From Salinimicrobium sp. TH3 (GTDB taxonomy: Bacteria; Bacteroidota; Bacteroidia; Flavobacteriales; Flavobacteriaceae): a stretch of DNA of 64,000 nucleotides. Shown here piece after piece: positions 52,701 through 60,217 of the stretch. Under the pieces are notes generated by a model. The model saw only the letters and a list, made by a program, of their open reading frames with translations. It did not search any database and was not told the DNA's origin. The number at the start of each line of letters is the position of its first letter. Position 1 is the first letter of the stretch. The position numbers were made by a program, and so were the translations under genes. The stretch spans positions 1 to 64,000 of the forward strand of contig NZ_JAPONB010000012.1 of NCBI RefSeq assembly GCF_026676115.1, written 5' to 3'.

Positions 52701-53019
52701 GAATAATCCCTTCATTGCTGAAGTACCTCGTAACTCCGGCTCCTAAAATCATAAGCACAAAAGCAATATGAAAAAGACCCAAGGGCCAGCGCTTTTGAGT
52801 GAACAATTTGTACTTCCCAATATGAGCTACAAAATTGACTGCCAGCCACACCATTATCACTTCAAACCACCATGCCTCGTAAACCAACTCCCTGGCAACG
52901 GCTGTGCCGTGATCATTTTCAATAAAAGTGGCAACTGCCATTGCTCCTGCAAAGGCAACTATGAGTAAAAAAGACACTTTAGTGGACAATAAGATTCTTC
53001 CTAATTTCATTTTGATCAA
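49768..53019 (-). CDS. ccsBA: Fused ResB-CcsA cytochrome c synthetase (NrfI-like)
   Basis: Membrane protein of 1083 residues that fuses CcsB/ResB and CcsA. ResB features are the N-terminal helices (GRILLSTKVSFLLIVAFAGAM, about 5-30) and a large periplasmic domain. A second region with helices starts near 480, and the CcsA part (about 750-1080) has the WWD-type heme-handling motif WGRYWAWDPKETW near 985 with flanking His. It exports and attaches heme to apocytochromes c. It follows nrfA, like nrfI of Wolinella nrfHAIJ, whose product is needed for the unusual CXXCK heme of NrfA; the NrfI role is inference. Confidence 0.92.
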   Translation of the reverse strand: MIKMKLGRILLSTKVSFLLIVAFAGAMAVATFIENDHGTAVARELVYEAWWFEVIMVWLAVNFVAHIGKYKLFTQKRWPLGLFHIAFVLMILGAGVTRYFSNEGIIHIREGETKNTYYSADKFLQLSEEGVGEGNLRFEKPLEISSYEFKPQEVVVNINEKIFTVSLDRYVEGARGEYLPGKDTLVDIAMAFGADREDHLLPVGEDLPFGKMKLSTSKEGTGNIKVFKEDGKWMITSDRNMHVVEMTTQAMGVLKAGEVSPLQVRNLYQADSSAFLVKGVYEGKQLVYFAEEDEEIAKELPTMLRLKVTNARGEELLSTYTPIVTRDPQKHVFFADGKKYSLSYGPRQETLPFALQLREFQLERYPGSQSPSSYASELQVIDEEASFPYRVFMNNVLDHKGYRFYQASYDTDEMGTVLSVSQDRPGTYITYLSYTLLTIGMFFTFFVKGSRFSILNRRIKTINEKGPKMPGGIKVSENGSLKEEGMETVPKFVIPKATALTFLALLLSLFIGMKMYGHNEVPNIREAVVPLSQAQAYGNLVVQDLDGRMKPLNTLANEITRKLSGRSTISIDQPGGEIELTAEQFLLAVQLDPGRFSALPLIKVDEKKGAAIFEAIGHAPVSSVSFQELIDPDGNYLLQGLVEEANRLKPSERNEAHKELLKVDERFNIFYAILRGDFLKLFPNRLDENNTWFTANQHNMGFDEEDALFVKSITPLYLSALNKGIATGNYAEANEVLSYIELFQEKAGAEVHPGEERLQTEIIYNKLNLGNRLFGIFWILGAVMLVLAIIKLFSQPKWLRYSWIAGLAVAWAGLALFTIHLGLRWYIAGRAPWSDGFEMLVFVAWCILLFGLVFEKKSHFTVPLGILFSGTLLFVAFLDWLNPEITNLMPVLHSYWLKIHVAVIVSGYAPLALAALLALLSLILLIFKPLKPSAKWWKSMQELSMVNEMSITIGLFLLAVGTFLGGVWANESWGRYWAWDPKETWALISIMVYAFVLHLRLIPKLKNSLVLNIASLWAFSSILMTSFGVNYYLSGLHSYASGDPVPIPGWIYWMTGILLAITFIAIVRYKRMSKQEQKNLLAV

Positions 53020-53064
53020 TTTAACCTTGACACCTCTGGCAGCAGTACTGCCCCCAATTTTTTA

Positions 53065-53115
53065 TATAAAAAAGGCCAGCCTGAAAATTCCGGTAACTGT
53101 TATTTTCAGGCCGGC
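53065..53115 (-). terminator. Terminator between nrfA and ccsBA
   Basis: A ten-base stem GCCTGAAAAT/ATTTTCAGGC (53078-53087 with 53101-53110), extended by GGCC/GGCC across one mismatch, is followed on the minus transcript by six U. It should reduce read-through into ccsBA. Confidence 0.75.
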
Positions 53116-53136
53116 CGGCAACTACAAACTTTCTAA

Positions 53137-54633
53137 TTATCTACTGCTCACTTTTTTAACTGAAAGGGTTCTTGCTTCCCTTTCCTTACCTTCTTTAATC
53201 CAGTGAGGAATTACTTCTTCGAGAAACTTTTCTTTTGTTTCAAGTTCTTCAGGCATATCAAGGCCAATATATTTTTGCAGCACGTCCTTATCATTCAAAT
53301 CGGGCATTTCCACTGGTTCAATTTGCCCTAATTCGGCTAAAAGACGGGTAAGGGCGATACGGGCTTCCTGAACTTTACCGGTAGCTGAAGTTACTATCCT
53401 GCTGGTTTCAAGCGGCGCATGGAAAGCTGCTCCATGAGAGGCTACAGAAAAGTCCCAGCGCCATTGAGCGTGTCTTATTTTAAGCAGAATATCTTCCATT
53501 TGAGCTTCTGTAGCTCCAAGCTCCCAGGCTTTTTTTGCTTCGATATGGGCCTGTGCAAGCTGCTTTTGTAAATACCCGGTGCCTTCTTTGATCTTACGTT
53601 GACGCTCATAAACATCGTTCACTAAATCTTCTTTTTTCTCCCTGTGACACACAAAGCAGGAATTTTCAACATTAGAGAGAGGAGAACCTATATGGTGATC
53701 TGTGAATTTTTGTCCGCCTTCGGTTTTATATGGCATGTGACAATCTGCACATGATACACCCCTTTTAGCATGAACACCCATGGAGAAGATTTCATAATCG
53801 GGGTGCTGCGCCTTGATCATAGGTGTTTTACTTAATGGATGCACCCAGTCTGCAAAATCGATATTATCGTAATATTCTTCCATGGCTTCTACGGTTAAAC
53901 CACCTTCCCAGGGAAATTTAAGGTAAGCCGCGCCTTCCTTACCGGGTAAGTCCTTTGCAAAATAATACTCCACATGGCACTGGGCACAAACCAGGGAACG
54001 CATTTCCTGGTGGGACACATCACTTATATTTTTATTCATGGCCTCAAAAGCCTCAACAAGAGCCGGACGGGTAATTGTGAGGTTCATGGTTTCGCTGTCA
54101 TGGCAGTCTGCACAACCTATAGGGTTGATCATTTCACTTCCAAAATCAGATAATTTATGGCTGTAGAACTCGGTCACTCCTATTTCATCCATAAGCCGTG
54201 GCACATCTGTACTCTTACAAGTCCAACAGGTGCTGGGCATAGGCCCTTCTCCCTTTTCCCAGGGGGAGCCAATTCTTGCAGTAGCTCTAATATCGGTCAG
54301 GGCATGGGCGTGACCTCTTGGCTGGTTGTAATCCTTACTAAAACCATATCCTGCCCACAAGATCACCAATTCGGGTTGGGCATCGAGAACATCGGCAAAA
54401 CCGCTGGTACTGTAAAGTCCTTTAAATGTCGTGTCGGCAGTTTTTTTATAGGATTGGTATTGTCTCGGGTAGTTAAGACCCCAAACAGAATCCCTTGGCT
54501 CTATCCCTTCTATTTCTACCTTAGGCTGATAGGCAAAGCGGGCTTCGGCTCGCCGGTCCATGATCGTATAGGCCAGCAGCGCCAGCAGAAATACAGCTAT
54601 TACGGTTACTATAAAAATGATCCAGTTTTTCAT
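53137..54633 (-). CDS. nrfA: Ammonia-forming cytochrome c nitrite reductase NrfA
   Basis: Pentaheme enzyme of 498 residues. The active-site heme motif is CWTCK (CXXCK) near residue 136. Four CXXCH motifs follow: CADCH, CAQCH, CADCH and CFVCH. The conserved PVEMPDLNDKD region and a KEK-like end are present. An uncleaved-looking membrane helix (4-24) begins the protein. It reduces nitrite to ammonium with six electrons in the periplasm, fed by NrfH. It starts 42 nt after nrfH and is followed by the fused ccsBA gene for heme attachment. Confidence 0.95.
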   Translation of the reverse strand: MKNWIIFIVTVIAVFLLALLAYTIMDRRAEARFAYQPKVEIEGIEPRDSVWGLNYPRQYQSYKKTADTTFKGLYSTSGFADVLDAQPELVILWAGYGFSKDYNQPRGHAHALTDIRATARIGSPWEKGEGPMPSTCWTCKSTDVPRLMDEIGVTEFYSHKLSDFGSEMINPIGCADCHDSETMNLTITRPALVEAFEAMNKNISDVSHQEMRSLVCAQCHVEYYFAKDLPGKEGAAYLKFPWEGGLTVEAMEEYYDNIDFADWVHPLSKTPMIKAQHPDYEIFSMGVHAKRGVSCADCHMPYKTEGGQKFTDHHIGSPLSNVENSCFVCHREKKEDLVNDVYERQRKIKEGTGYLQKQLAQAHIEAKKAWELGATEAQMEDILLKIRHAQWRWDFSVASHGAAFHAPLETSRIVTSATGKVQEARIALTRLLAELGQIEPVEMPDLNDKDVLQKYIGLDMPEELETKEKFLEEVIPHWIKEGKEREARTLSVKKVSSR

Positions 54634-54675
54634 AATTCTATGGTTAGTATCAGGTTGTGCAGACTTTTATTGTTT

Positions 54676-55338
54676 TTATGGATTTGTTGGTCGAACTGTG
54701 GAAACAGTATCTATTTCTTTGTCTTCGGCTATATAATCCTTTAACCAGGATGGAATCACATCCCGGTCTTCGGGCACATGCATTTCAACAGGTTCTATCT
54801 GGTATCCCACGGCCGAAAGGCTTTTAACCCTGCCGTGAGGTACTTCCCGGTGGCATTCCCAGCAGGTGCGGTCTGTTCTGTGCACCTCATGGTCCACTAC
54901 GGTTGCCGCAAGTTTAGGATCTGTGATACGGGCATCATGGCAGCGAATACAGTTGTTCTGTATTACTTCAACAGATGGCTCCCGCGCCTTAATCACTTCA
55001 GGTTCTGCCCGTAAAGTAAAAATGGTGGAATGATAAAGCCCATCCATTGCTTTAAAGTAATATGAATTGAAAACATTATCCTGGGGCACGTGGCAATCGT
55101 TACAACTTGCTACCTCCCTATGAGAGCTTTTGTTCCAGGTGAGGTACTGTGGCGTCATGACGTGACAATTAATACAGGCTTTAGGATCATCGGAGAGATA
55201 AGAAGTAGCGTTGCTGAGTTTTAAAACGTAAAATCCAAGACCCAGAAATGCCCCCATTGATATCGCCGCAGCAAGCCCCCATTTTTTGGGAGGCAGAAGA
55301 CGACGGAAAAAGGACTTCTTTTTGGAAGGCTTTGTCAT
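54676..55338 (-). CDS. nrfH: Cytochrome c nitrite reductase small subunit NrfH
   Basis: Membrane-anchored tetraheme quinol dehydrogenase of 220 residues: one N-terminal helix (about 18-40) and heme motifs CINCH, CNDCH, CIRCH and CWECH. It passes electrons from menaquinol to NrfA. The C-terminal tail beyond the last heme is longer than in short NrfH proteins and contains QIEPVEM, a seven-residue match to the NrfA C-terminal region. The gene heads the nrfH-nrfA-ccsBA set and has a CRP/FNR-type site 50 nt before its ATG. Confidence 0.93.
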   Translation of the reverse strand: MTKPSKKKSFFRRLLPPKKWGLAAAISMGAFLGLGFYVLKLSNATSYLSDDPKACINCHVMTPQYLTWNKSSHREVASCNDCHVPQDNVFNSYYFKAMDGLYHSTIFTLRAEPEVIKAREPSVEVIQNNCIRCHDARITDPKLAATVVDHEVHRTDRTCWECHREVPHGRVKSLSAVGYQIEPVEMHVPEDRDVIPSWLKDYIAEDKEIDTVSTVRPTNP

Positions 55339-55356
55339 AACCTACTATTTGTGGTG

Positions 55357-55399
55357 TAAAAATACTTTCCCGATGCTTTTTAAAATATGACAATTATCA
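55357..55399 (-). promoter_or_regulatory. CRP/FNR-type site and -7 element of nrfH
   Basis: On the minus strand TGAT-AATT-GTCA (plus 55388-55399) is followed by TATTTT, and a -7-like TATTTTTA (5 of 6) begins at 55364. The 12-base site is identical to the one at pflB, including four bases beyond it, and the spacing of 29.5 nt is the same. Confidence 0.7.
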
Positions 55400-55483
55400 G
55401 ATTGAATTGAAAATCCTGAGAAATTGGAAGTTATTTTTAGAAAATTCCTGAGAATAACGGGCGCTCAATTTCTTTGAAGTAGC

Positions 55484-57016
55484 TTATCCCTTCAGGACCC
55501 TGTCATCTCCCCGTTGAATTGGAAATAAAATGATGACAGCGAGAAATAAAAGATAGAGAAGGCTTAAATAAGCAAACCATTTCATAGCCACAGGAAAAAG
55601 AGAGGCCGGTTCAAAATAGGCAGCAGTTATAGCATAAAGCAGCAGCCCGGCAAGTCCCAGAAAGATCAGCAGGCAAAAACTTCTTCTCCATGCCTGCTGT
55701 GGAGAAAAGGGTGCAAAATGTCTTTTTTGGGACCCCAAATCCTCAAAAACCTGCCAGGTTTTCCAAAGCCACAGGAATAACAAGAGTCCGAAAAAGAACC
55801 AGATGGCCTTTGCAGCGATCACTAATTTCCCCATGCCAATAGCTCCATATCCTTCAAAGCTGCCCCATTCATTGAGGATAGCTGCAAAAAAAGGCCAACT
55901 CCTCTGGCTGTTGGAAAAAATTACCAGGCCGTTTCCATCTTCGGGAACTGCATAGAATTGGGTCATCCATCCGGTTCCCTGTCCGCCGTGGGAGACGGCC
56001 CTTTTCCCTTCTGGAAGCTGATCAATGAAGTGACCAAATCCGTAGTACTCGAAAGCAACTCCATACAAACCCGCGATGTACACCCGGGGAGTATACATAC
56101 TTTGGATCGATTCTTTGGAAAGCACGCGGCTGCTTCGAGGATCCCCCGGAAAACCTGCAATTACGAATTGCATCACATCATCCAGCGTGGCAAACAAACC
56201 TCCTGCAGCTTTGTCGGGATAGACATATACGGGAATGGGATCTCCGGATGAATCGTACCCGTTTGCAACCGGCGGACTGAATGTCGAATCCCATTCAAAA
56301 CTGCTTTTTTGCATCCCCAAGGGAAGCAGGACCTCCTGTTCCATGAATTGAGAAAAGCTTCTTTGTTTAACCTCTTCGATCAAGAGTTCCAACAGAATAA
56401 AACCAGTGTTGGAATAGGAAAATTCTTTGCCGGGCTCTTCCTGCAGGACAGCATCTTTTGAAAGCAATTCATGCAGGGAAGGCTTTTCTGAAGTTGGGGA
56501 ATATCTTATACCAATCGTTCCCAGGGGCATCCCCGCCTGCTGACTCAACAGCAATCTTGTTGTCACCTGCTCTTCGTCATAAGGAGACGGCGGAAATTTC
56601 CAGGTTTTGAGATATTTCACAACGGGTGTATCCAGGTGGATCTTACCCTCTTCTACCAGTTTCATGACGCCCCAGGCGGATACAGATTTGGAGATGGATT
56701 CCATCCTGCAATAGGTATCGGTAGTCATCCTGCGACCCGCCTCCACATCGGCAGCCCCATAAGCATTTTTCCAGACCGGTCTTCCGTCAGAGATCATACC
56801 TATCACCACTCCCGGGATTTTGTACGCTTCCATTAAGCGAGGGATCTCCTGGTCTAAAAAGGCTATAAATTCTTCAGAAGTATTTGTTGAGGCCGCTTTC
56901 TGCTGAAAAGTAAAAACAGGAGCGAGCCAATAAGTAATCCCTACCGAAATTAATAACAACATAAGAAACCGGTAAATGCCCTTCTTTTTCGAATTCTCAA
57001 ATCCCCACATCTTCAA
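55484..57016 (-). CDS. Membrane serine hydrolase, beta-lactamase fold
   Basis: Protein of 510 residues: an N-terminal helix (about 15-35), a class C beta-lactamase-like domain (about 45-370), and three C-terminal helices (about 395-500). Ser-x-x-Lys is in MESISKSVSAWG near 109, Tyr-x-Asn in FSYSNTGF near 202, and HGGQGTGW near 345 replaces KTG. It is likely an esterase or D-peptidase facing the periplasm. The first residues MKMWGFEN are encoded by a dispersed repeat that recurs at 57247, so the repeat may have supplied or replaced the start codon. Confidence 0.83.
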   Translation of the reverse strand: MKMWGFENSKKKGIYRFLMLLLISVGITYWLAPVFTFQQKAASTNTSEEFIAFLDQEIPRLMEAYKIPGVVIGMISDGRPVWKNAYGAADVEAGRRMTTDTYCRMESISKSVSAWGVMKLVEEGKIHLDTPVVKYLKTWKFPPSPYDEEQVTTRLLLSQQAGMPLGTIGIRYSPTSEKPSLHELLSKDAVLQEEPGKEFSYSNTGFILLELLIEEVKQRSFSQFMEQEVLLPLGMQKSSFEWDSTFSPPVANGYDSSGDPIPVYVYPDKAAGGLFATLDDVMQFVIAGFPGDPRSSRVLSKESIQSMYTPRVYIAGLYGVAFEYYGFGHFIDQLPEGKRAVSHGGQGTGWMTQFYAVPEDGNGLVIFSNSQRSWPFFAAILNEWGSFEGYGAIGMGKLVIAAKAIWFFFGLLLFLWLWKTWQVFEDLGSQKRHFAPFSPQQAWRRSFCLLIFLGLAGLLLYAITAAYFEPASLFPVAMKWFAYLSLLYLLFLAVIILFPIQRGDDRVLKG

Positions 57017-57018
57017 AT
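56995..57018 (-). repeat. Dispersed repeat family C, copy at the start codon
   Basis: The plus-strand text TTCTCAAATCCCCACATCTT lies over the start codon of the serine hydrolase gene. The same text occurs 252 nt further at 57247-57270 and in diverged form at 62391-62418. Both near copies are accompanied by the GGTGCTTGTAATTTGG-type element. Confidence 0.7.
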
Positions 57019-57328
57019 CAATTTTTTAGAATTTGGTGCTTGTAATTTGGAATTTCCTTGTGGGTTTCACGCAAAGGCCACAAAGAAATCCTGTTCATTG
57101 GTTAATGATCATAGTTAATTGAAAAAGGTTTCCCGCAGATCACACAGATTTTCGCAGAACAACTAATCCCCAATGCACCATTCTCTAATTTACCCTTCTT
57201 GGAATTTAGTGCTGGTGATTAGGAATTTCTTCCATTTCCTCTTTAAATTCTCAAATCCCCACATCTTCAAAACTCTTTGTAAAGTTTATACATTATAAAA
57301 TATACCTTTTTCAATAAACCTTATACCT
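57017..57328. other. Repeat-rich spacer
   Basis: No gene is seen. It contains a family C element (57029-57055), a family B element (57066-57160: GCAAAGGCCACAAAG, then TTGAAAAAGG, then CGCAGATCACACAGATTTTCGCAGA), a second family C element (57198-57228) and the repeat of the start-codon text (57247-57270). The promoter of the serine hydrolase must lie within this repeat array. Confidence 0.6.
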
Positions 57329-58420
57329 TTAAAACGCCTCTCCCAGGGTGACGTAAAAACCTCCCGTATCCTTTCCCACTCCGTAATCGAGCCTTATGAA
57401 GGTAGGATTGGCCTTATTGATATTATAGCGCAGACCGCCACCTGCAGTCCATTTAATATATTCTGTTTGCAGCTCATCGAAGCCGGGGCCAACAACTCCC
57501 AATGCACCAAAAGCCACAACCCCAAAACGCCCTGTGAGGATGCGACGAAACTCGGTCTGCACCTGTGCCCCTGTTCTGTCCCTGTACCTGCCTTTCATAT
57601 AGCCCCGCATGATCTCCTGCCCTCCCAGCATGGCAAGTTCGCGGAATGGAACTTCTCCCGCAGTATGTTCTATGCGGGCGTGAAAGGCAAGCACATTCTT
57701 TCCGCCGGAAGTAAAGTCATAGTATTTCCTCGCGTCCAGCAGGTAAGACTGAAAATTAAAGTCTCCAAACCAGTTGGTGGAAAAGAAAAGCGTGGAAAAT
57801 TCAAGATAATGGTTGGTGGTGGGGGTCATGATGCTGTTCCTTTTATCCCAGATAAAGCTCGCACCCAGGCCTAGGTTCGCTCCTCCTTCTGCACCGGTTA
57901 CCGCCGGGGCTTTTATCTCTTCATCTTCATTGAGGAAATAGGCTACATTAAACATGTTGGTATACTGCAAATAAGGTCCTGCAAAAAGATTTGATTTCCA
58001 CTGTTGAAGAAATTTCTGCCGAAAAATAATCTTTTGATATTCCACTTTGACCTCATCCTCCTCCAGGGTTTCGGGACCGATTCCCCAAAAGCTTTCCGGC
58101 CATTTCTGGTAAGAGGCATAACCTTTCCAGAACCATCTTTCATGCGGAAATATTATGGTATAATCGGCCTCTACACTGCTCTGCTCATTAAAGGAAAAAG
58201 CAGTAGAAAGCAGCGCATTGGAGGCCCGGGTCTCCGGCCCTGCCTGGCCGGGTTTAAACTGCACCAGCAACAATGCCCCAAGCACAAGACGCGTATCTGG
58301 GGAGTAACTTATATTAGGTAAGGGTGTGTAGGTGGTCTTGAACCTAATAGTATCCTCCTGCCCAAAACAGATTATGGACATAAGACTAAATACGAGCAGC
58401 AGGAATTTTGCCTTTTTCAT
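57329..58420 (-). CDS. BamA/TamA-like outer membrane beta-barrel protein
   Basis: Protein of 363 residues with a Sec signal peptide (ending IICFGQ, about 1-21), no POTRA domain, and a C-terminal 16-strand-type barrel of the surface antigen/Omp85 family: regular alternation, the GGQEIMRGYMKGRYRDR turn with RGY near 274, and terminal Phe (VTLGEAF). It is an outer-membrane pore or secretion barrel without the usual periplasmic arm. Its ATG overlaps the stop of the CPBP gene by four bases, so both are made together. Confidence 0.82.
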   Translation of the reverse strand: MKKAKFLLLVFSLMSIICFGQEDTIRFKTTYTPLPNISYSPDTRLVLGALLLVQFKPGQAGPETRASNALLSTAFSFNEQSSVEADYTIIFPHERWFWKGYASYQKWPESFWGIGPETLEEDEVKVEYQKIIFRQKFLQQWKSNLFAGPYLQYTNMFNVAYFLNEDEEIKAPAVTGAEGGANLGLGASFIWDKRNSIMTPTTNHYLEFSTLFFSTNWFGDFNFQSYLLDARKYYDFTSGGKNVLAFHARIEHTAGEVPFRELAMLGGQEIMRGYMKGRYRDRTGAQVQTEFRRILTGRFGVVAFGALGVVGPGFDELQTEYIKWTAGGGLRYNINKANPTFIRLDYGVGKDTGGFYVTLGEAF

Positions 58421-59247
58421 GACACATAGGATTTAAGCGGAGAACTGAGAGATGGCCCCAGCCTGAGAATTAAATAGAAGATGACGAAATATTTGATCCC
58501 TATAGCCCACACTTCGGCAGCTGTGGAATAATCAATAAGTACCCCAAAATAATTTATGGAAAAGTGAAAAAGAATAGCGGCAGGAATACTACCTCCCGTA
58601 TTTACAAAGATCCAGGCATACAGCACTGCAGAGCCAACTATATCGACCATCCATATCCAGAAACCGGCAGTGAGGAAGCCTTCAGTATACTGGTAGGTTC
58701 CGGGAATGACGAACATGGGCAGGTGCCAAATTCCCCAGACCACACCAACAATAAGTCCCGAAAATAAAGTGTTTTGTCTCTTCTGAAAAAAATCCTGCAG
58801 CCAGCCCCTCCAGGCAGGTTCTTCCACCAGTGGACCAAATACAAAAATAAAAATGATAAATCCCGGGTTAAGGTATTCCCTCAATTCCGGAACAAAATAC
58901 GCCTGCCAATTCGCAGGAAAAGAACCACCGAATATAGAGGCAGTAATGATCCCGGAGATTTTCAGGAAAAACGGGAGAAAAGGGATGATCAGGAGCCATT
59001 TCCAGCTAATGAGCGACAGGTCCCTTAACCTTCTCCAGTAATTTCGTCGGGCTTCTGCAGTACTTCTAAAAAAAAGCGCTGCCATAGCACCTAACAAAGG
59101 ACCAATGCCCGCTATTCCAAAAAGCACTTTCCCCAAGAGGTTGTCGAAGCTTTCATTGAGCAACAGGATGGAAAAGAGAAAGAACCAGGTCCATCCATGT
59201 GAAAAGAGAAAAAAGAAAAACAGAGATCTGCGCCTTTGTTTTTTCAT
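58417..59247 (-). CDS. CPBP family intramembrane protease
   Basis: Membrane protein of 276 residues started at ATG 59247 (MKKQRRRS, a positive-inside N-terminus); the open frame reaches 59295 but adds a Cys-containing stretch without support. The motif EEPAWRGWLQDF (EExxxR) near 153, GIWHLPMF near 186 and HFSINYFG near 245 are the three CPBP active-site elements. The substrate is unknown. It is translationally coupled to the beta-barrel gene downstream, an uncommon pairing. Confidence 0.83.
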   Translation of the reverse strand: MKKQRRRSLFFFFLFSHGWTWFFLFSILLLNESFDNLLGKVLFGIAGIGPLLGAMAALFFRSTAEARRNYWRRLRDLSLISWKWLLIIPFLPFFLKISGIITASIFGGSFPANWQAYFVPELREYLNPGFIIFIFVFGPLVEEPAWRGWLQDFFQKRQNTLFSGLIVGVVWGIWHLPMFVIPGTYQYTEGFLTAGFWIWMVDIVGSAVLYAWIFVNTGGSIPAAILFHFSINYFGVLIDYSTAAEVWAIGIKYFVIFYLILRLGPSLSSPLKSYVS

Positions 59248-59503
59248 AATCCCAAATTTTAGCCCCGAAAAAACCTCCCGGCAATCCCCGAACATTGATA
59301 GTCACAAAGTTAGCTTAGGAAATAAGAGAAGAACCTGATATTTATCAAATTGAGAAGAAATTCCTCAACCTGAAGAAGCCAAAACAAAAGCATTCAAAAT
59401 GTCTTTTTTAAGACCTGTTTGGGAATAGGTTTTTTTAATTTAAAAATTAAATTAAGATCTTATTACTTAATTTTGAACCGGTTGCCCCTTTATCAAATGA
59501 GCT

Positions 59504-59848
59504 ATGGAAATGGATAAAAAGCTCCTGGCGATAAAACTCCTGCACACCCTGGTGTGGGCATTTTTTGTGACTATCATTTTCTATATCTTTTATTCGGGTC
59601 TTGCAAATAAACTCACCACTTTTACCTGGATCTCCATTGGATTGGTCATTGGTGAAGGGCTTGTGCTGCTTCTGTTCAAAATGTTTTGTCCGCTCACGGT
59701 TATAGCCAGGAAATATTCAGATTCAGAAAAGGCAAATTTCGACATCTTTTTACCCGAGTGGCTGGCAAAGTACAACAAGGAAATTTTTACTGCTATTTAT
59801 GCTCTAGGGGTAGCATTGGTTCTATTGAGATATTTTAAAGTTTTCTAA
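59504..59848 (+). CDS. Small membrane protein, unknown
   Basis: Protein of 114 residues with three to four helices (about 7-30, 40-60 and 93-110). A conserved-looking MFCPLTVIARKYSD loop with Cys-Pro after helix two recalls DUF2784-type proteins, but the match is too weak to name. A TAATTTTG -7 element at 59468-59475 fits the TAnnTTTG consensus. Function unknown. Confidence 0.6.
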   Translation: MEMDKKLLAIKLLHTLVWAFFVTIIFYIFYSGLANKLTTFTWISIGLVIGEGLVLLLFKMFCPLTVIARKYSDSEKANFDIFLPEWLAKYNKEIFTAIYALGVALVLLRYFKVF

Positions 59849-60217
59849 ACCCTGGGGACCGGCCAATCTTTTATTTTTTTCTCATTTCGAGGGAGCTTTT
59901 TTTGCGACCGGGAAATCTCATGATGTGTATAAAAATTTCCCGCAAAGGCCGTAAATAGATCCTGTTCGTTGTTTATTGATGTTTGTTAACTGAAAAAAGG
60001 CCACAGATGCACAGATCATTTTTAGTTACTCATACTCCTCTTCTTCTCATTTTCAAATCTTCAAATCATCTCATCACCAAATCACTTCCTTGAATTTACA
60101 AGAGTGTAAAGCGGAGAGATTTGTTAGCACCTAAACCACTGAATAATAAAAATTTGAATTATCTTAGAACCTCCCTCCCAGATCGGTTTCTCAAGTAACC
60201 AATTATTCATTATAGTT
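59849..60217. other. Repeat-rich spacer
   Basis: No gene is seen. 59881-59925 is family A copy 2 and 59938-60030 is a family B element (GCAAAGGCCGTAAATAGATCC, ending GGCCACAGATGCACAGATCA). 60045-60090 has TTCAAATCTTCAAATCATCTCATC, a relative of family C text. The serine hydrolase promoter is probably near 60140-60200. Confidence 0.55.
59881..59925 (+). repeat. Dispersed repeat family A, copy 2
   Basis: It reads TCATTTCGAGGGAGCTTTTT, TTGCGACCGGGAAATCTCATGATG. The order of blocks is the same as at 49563 (reverse strand), 63054 and 63512. Confidence 0.75.
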
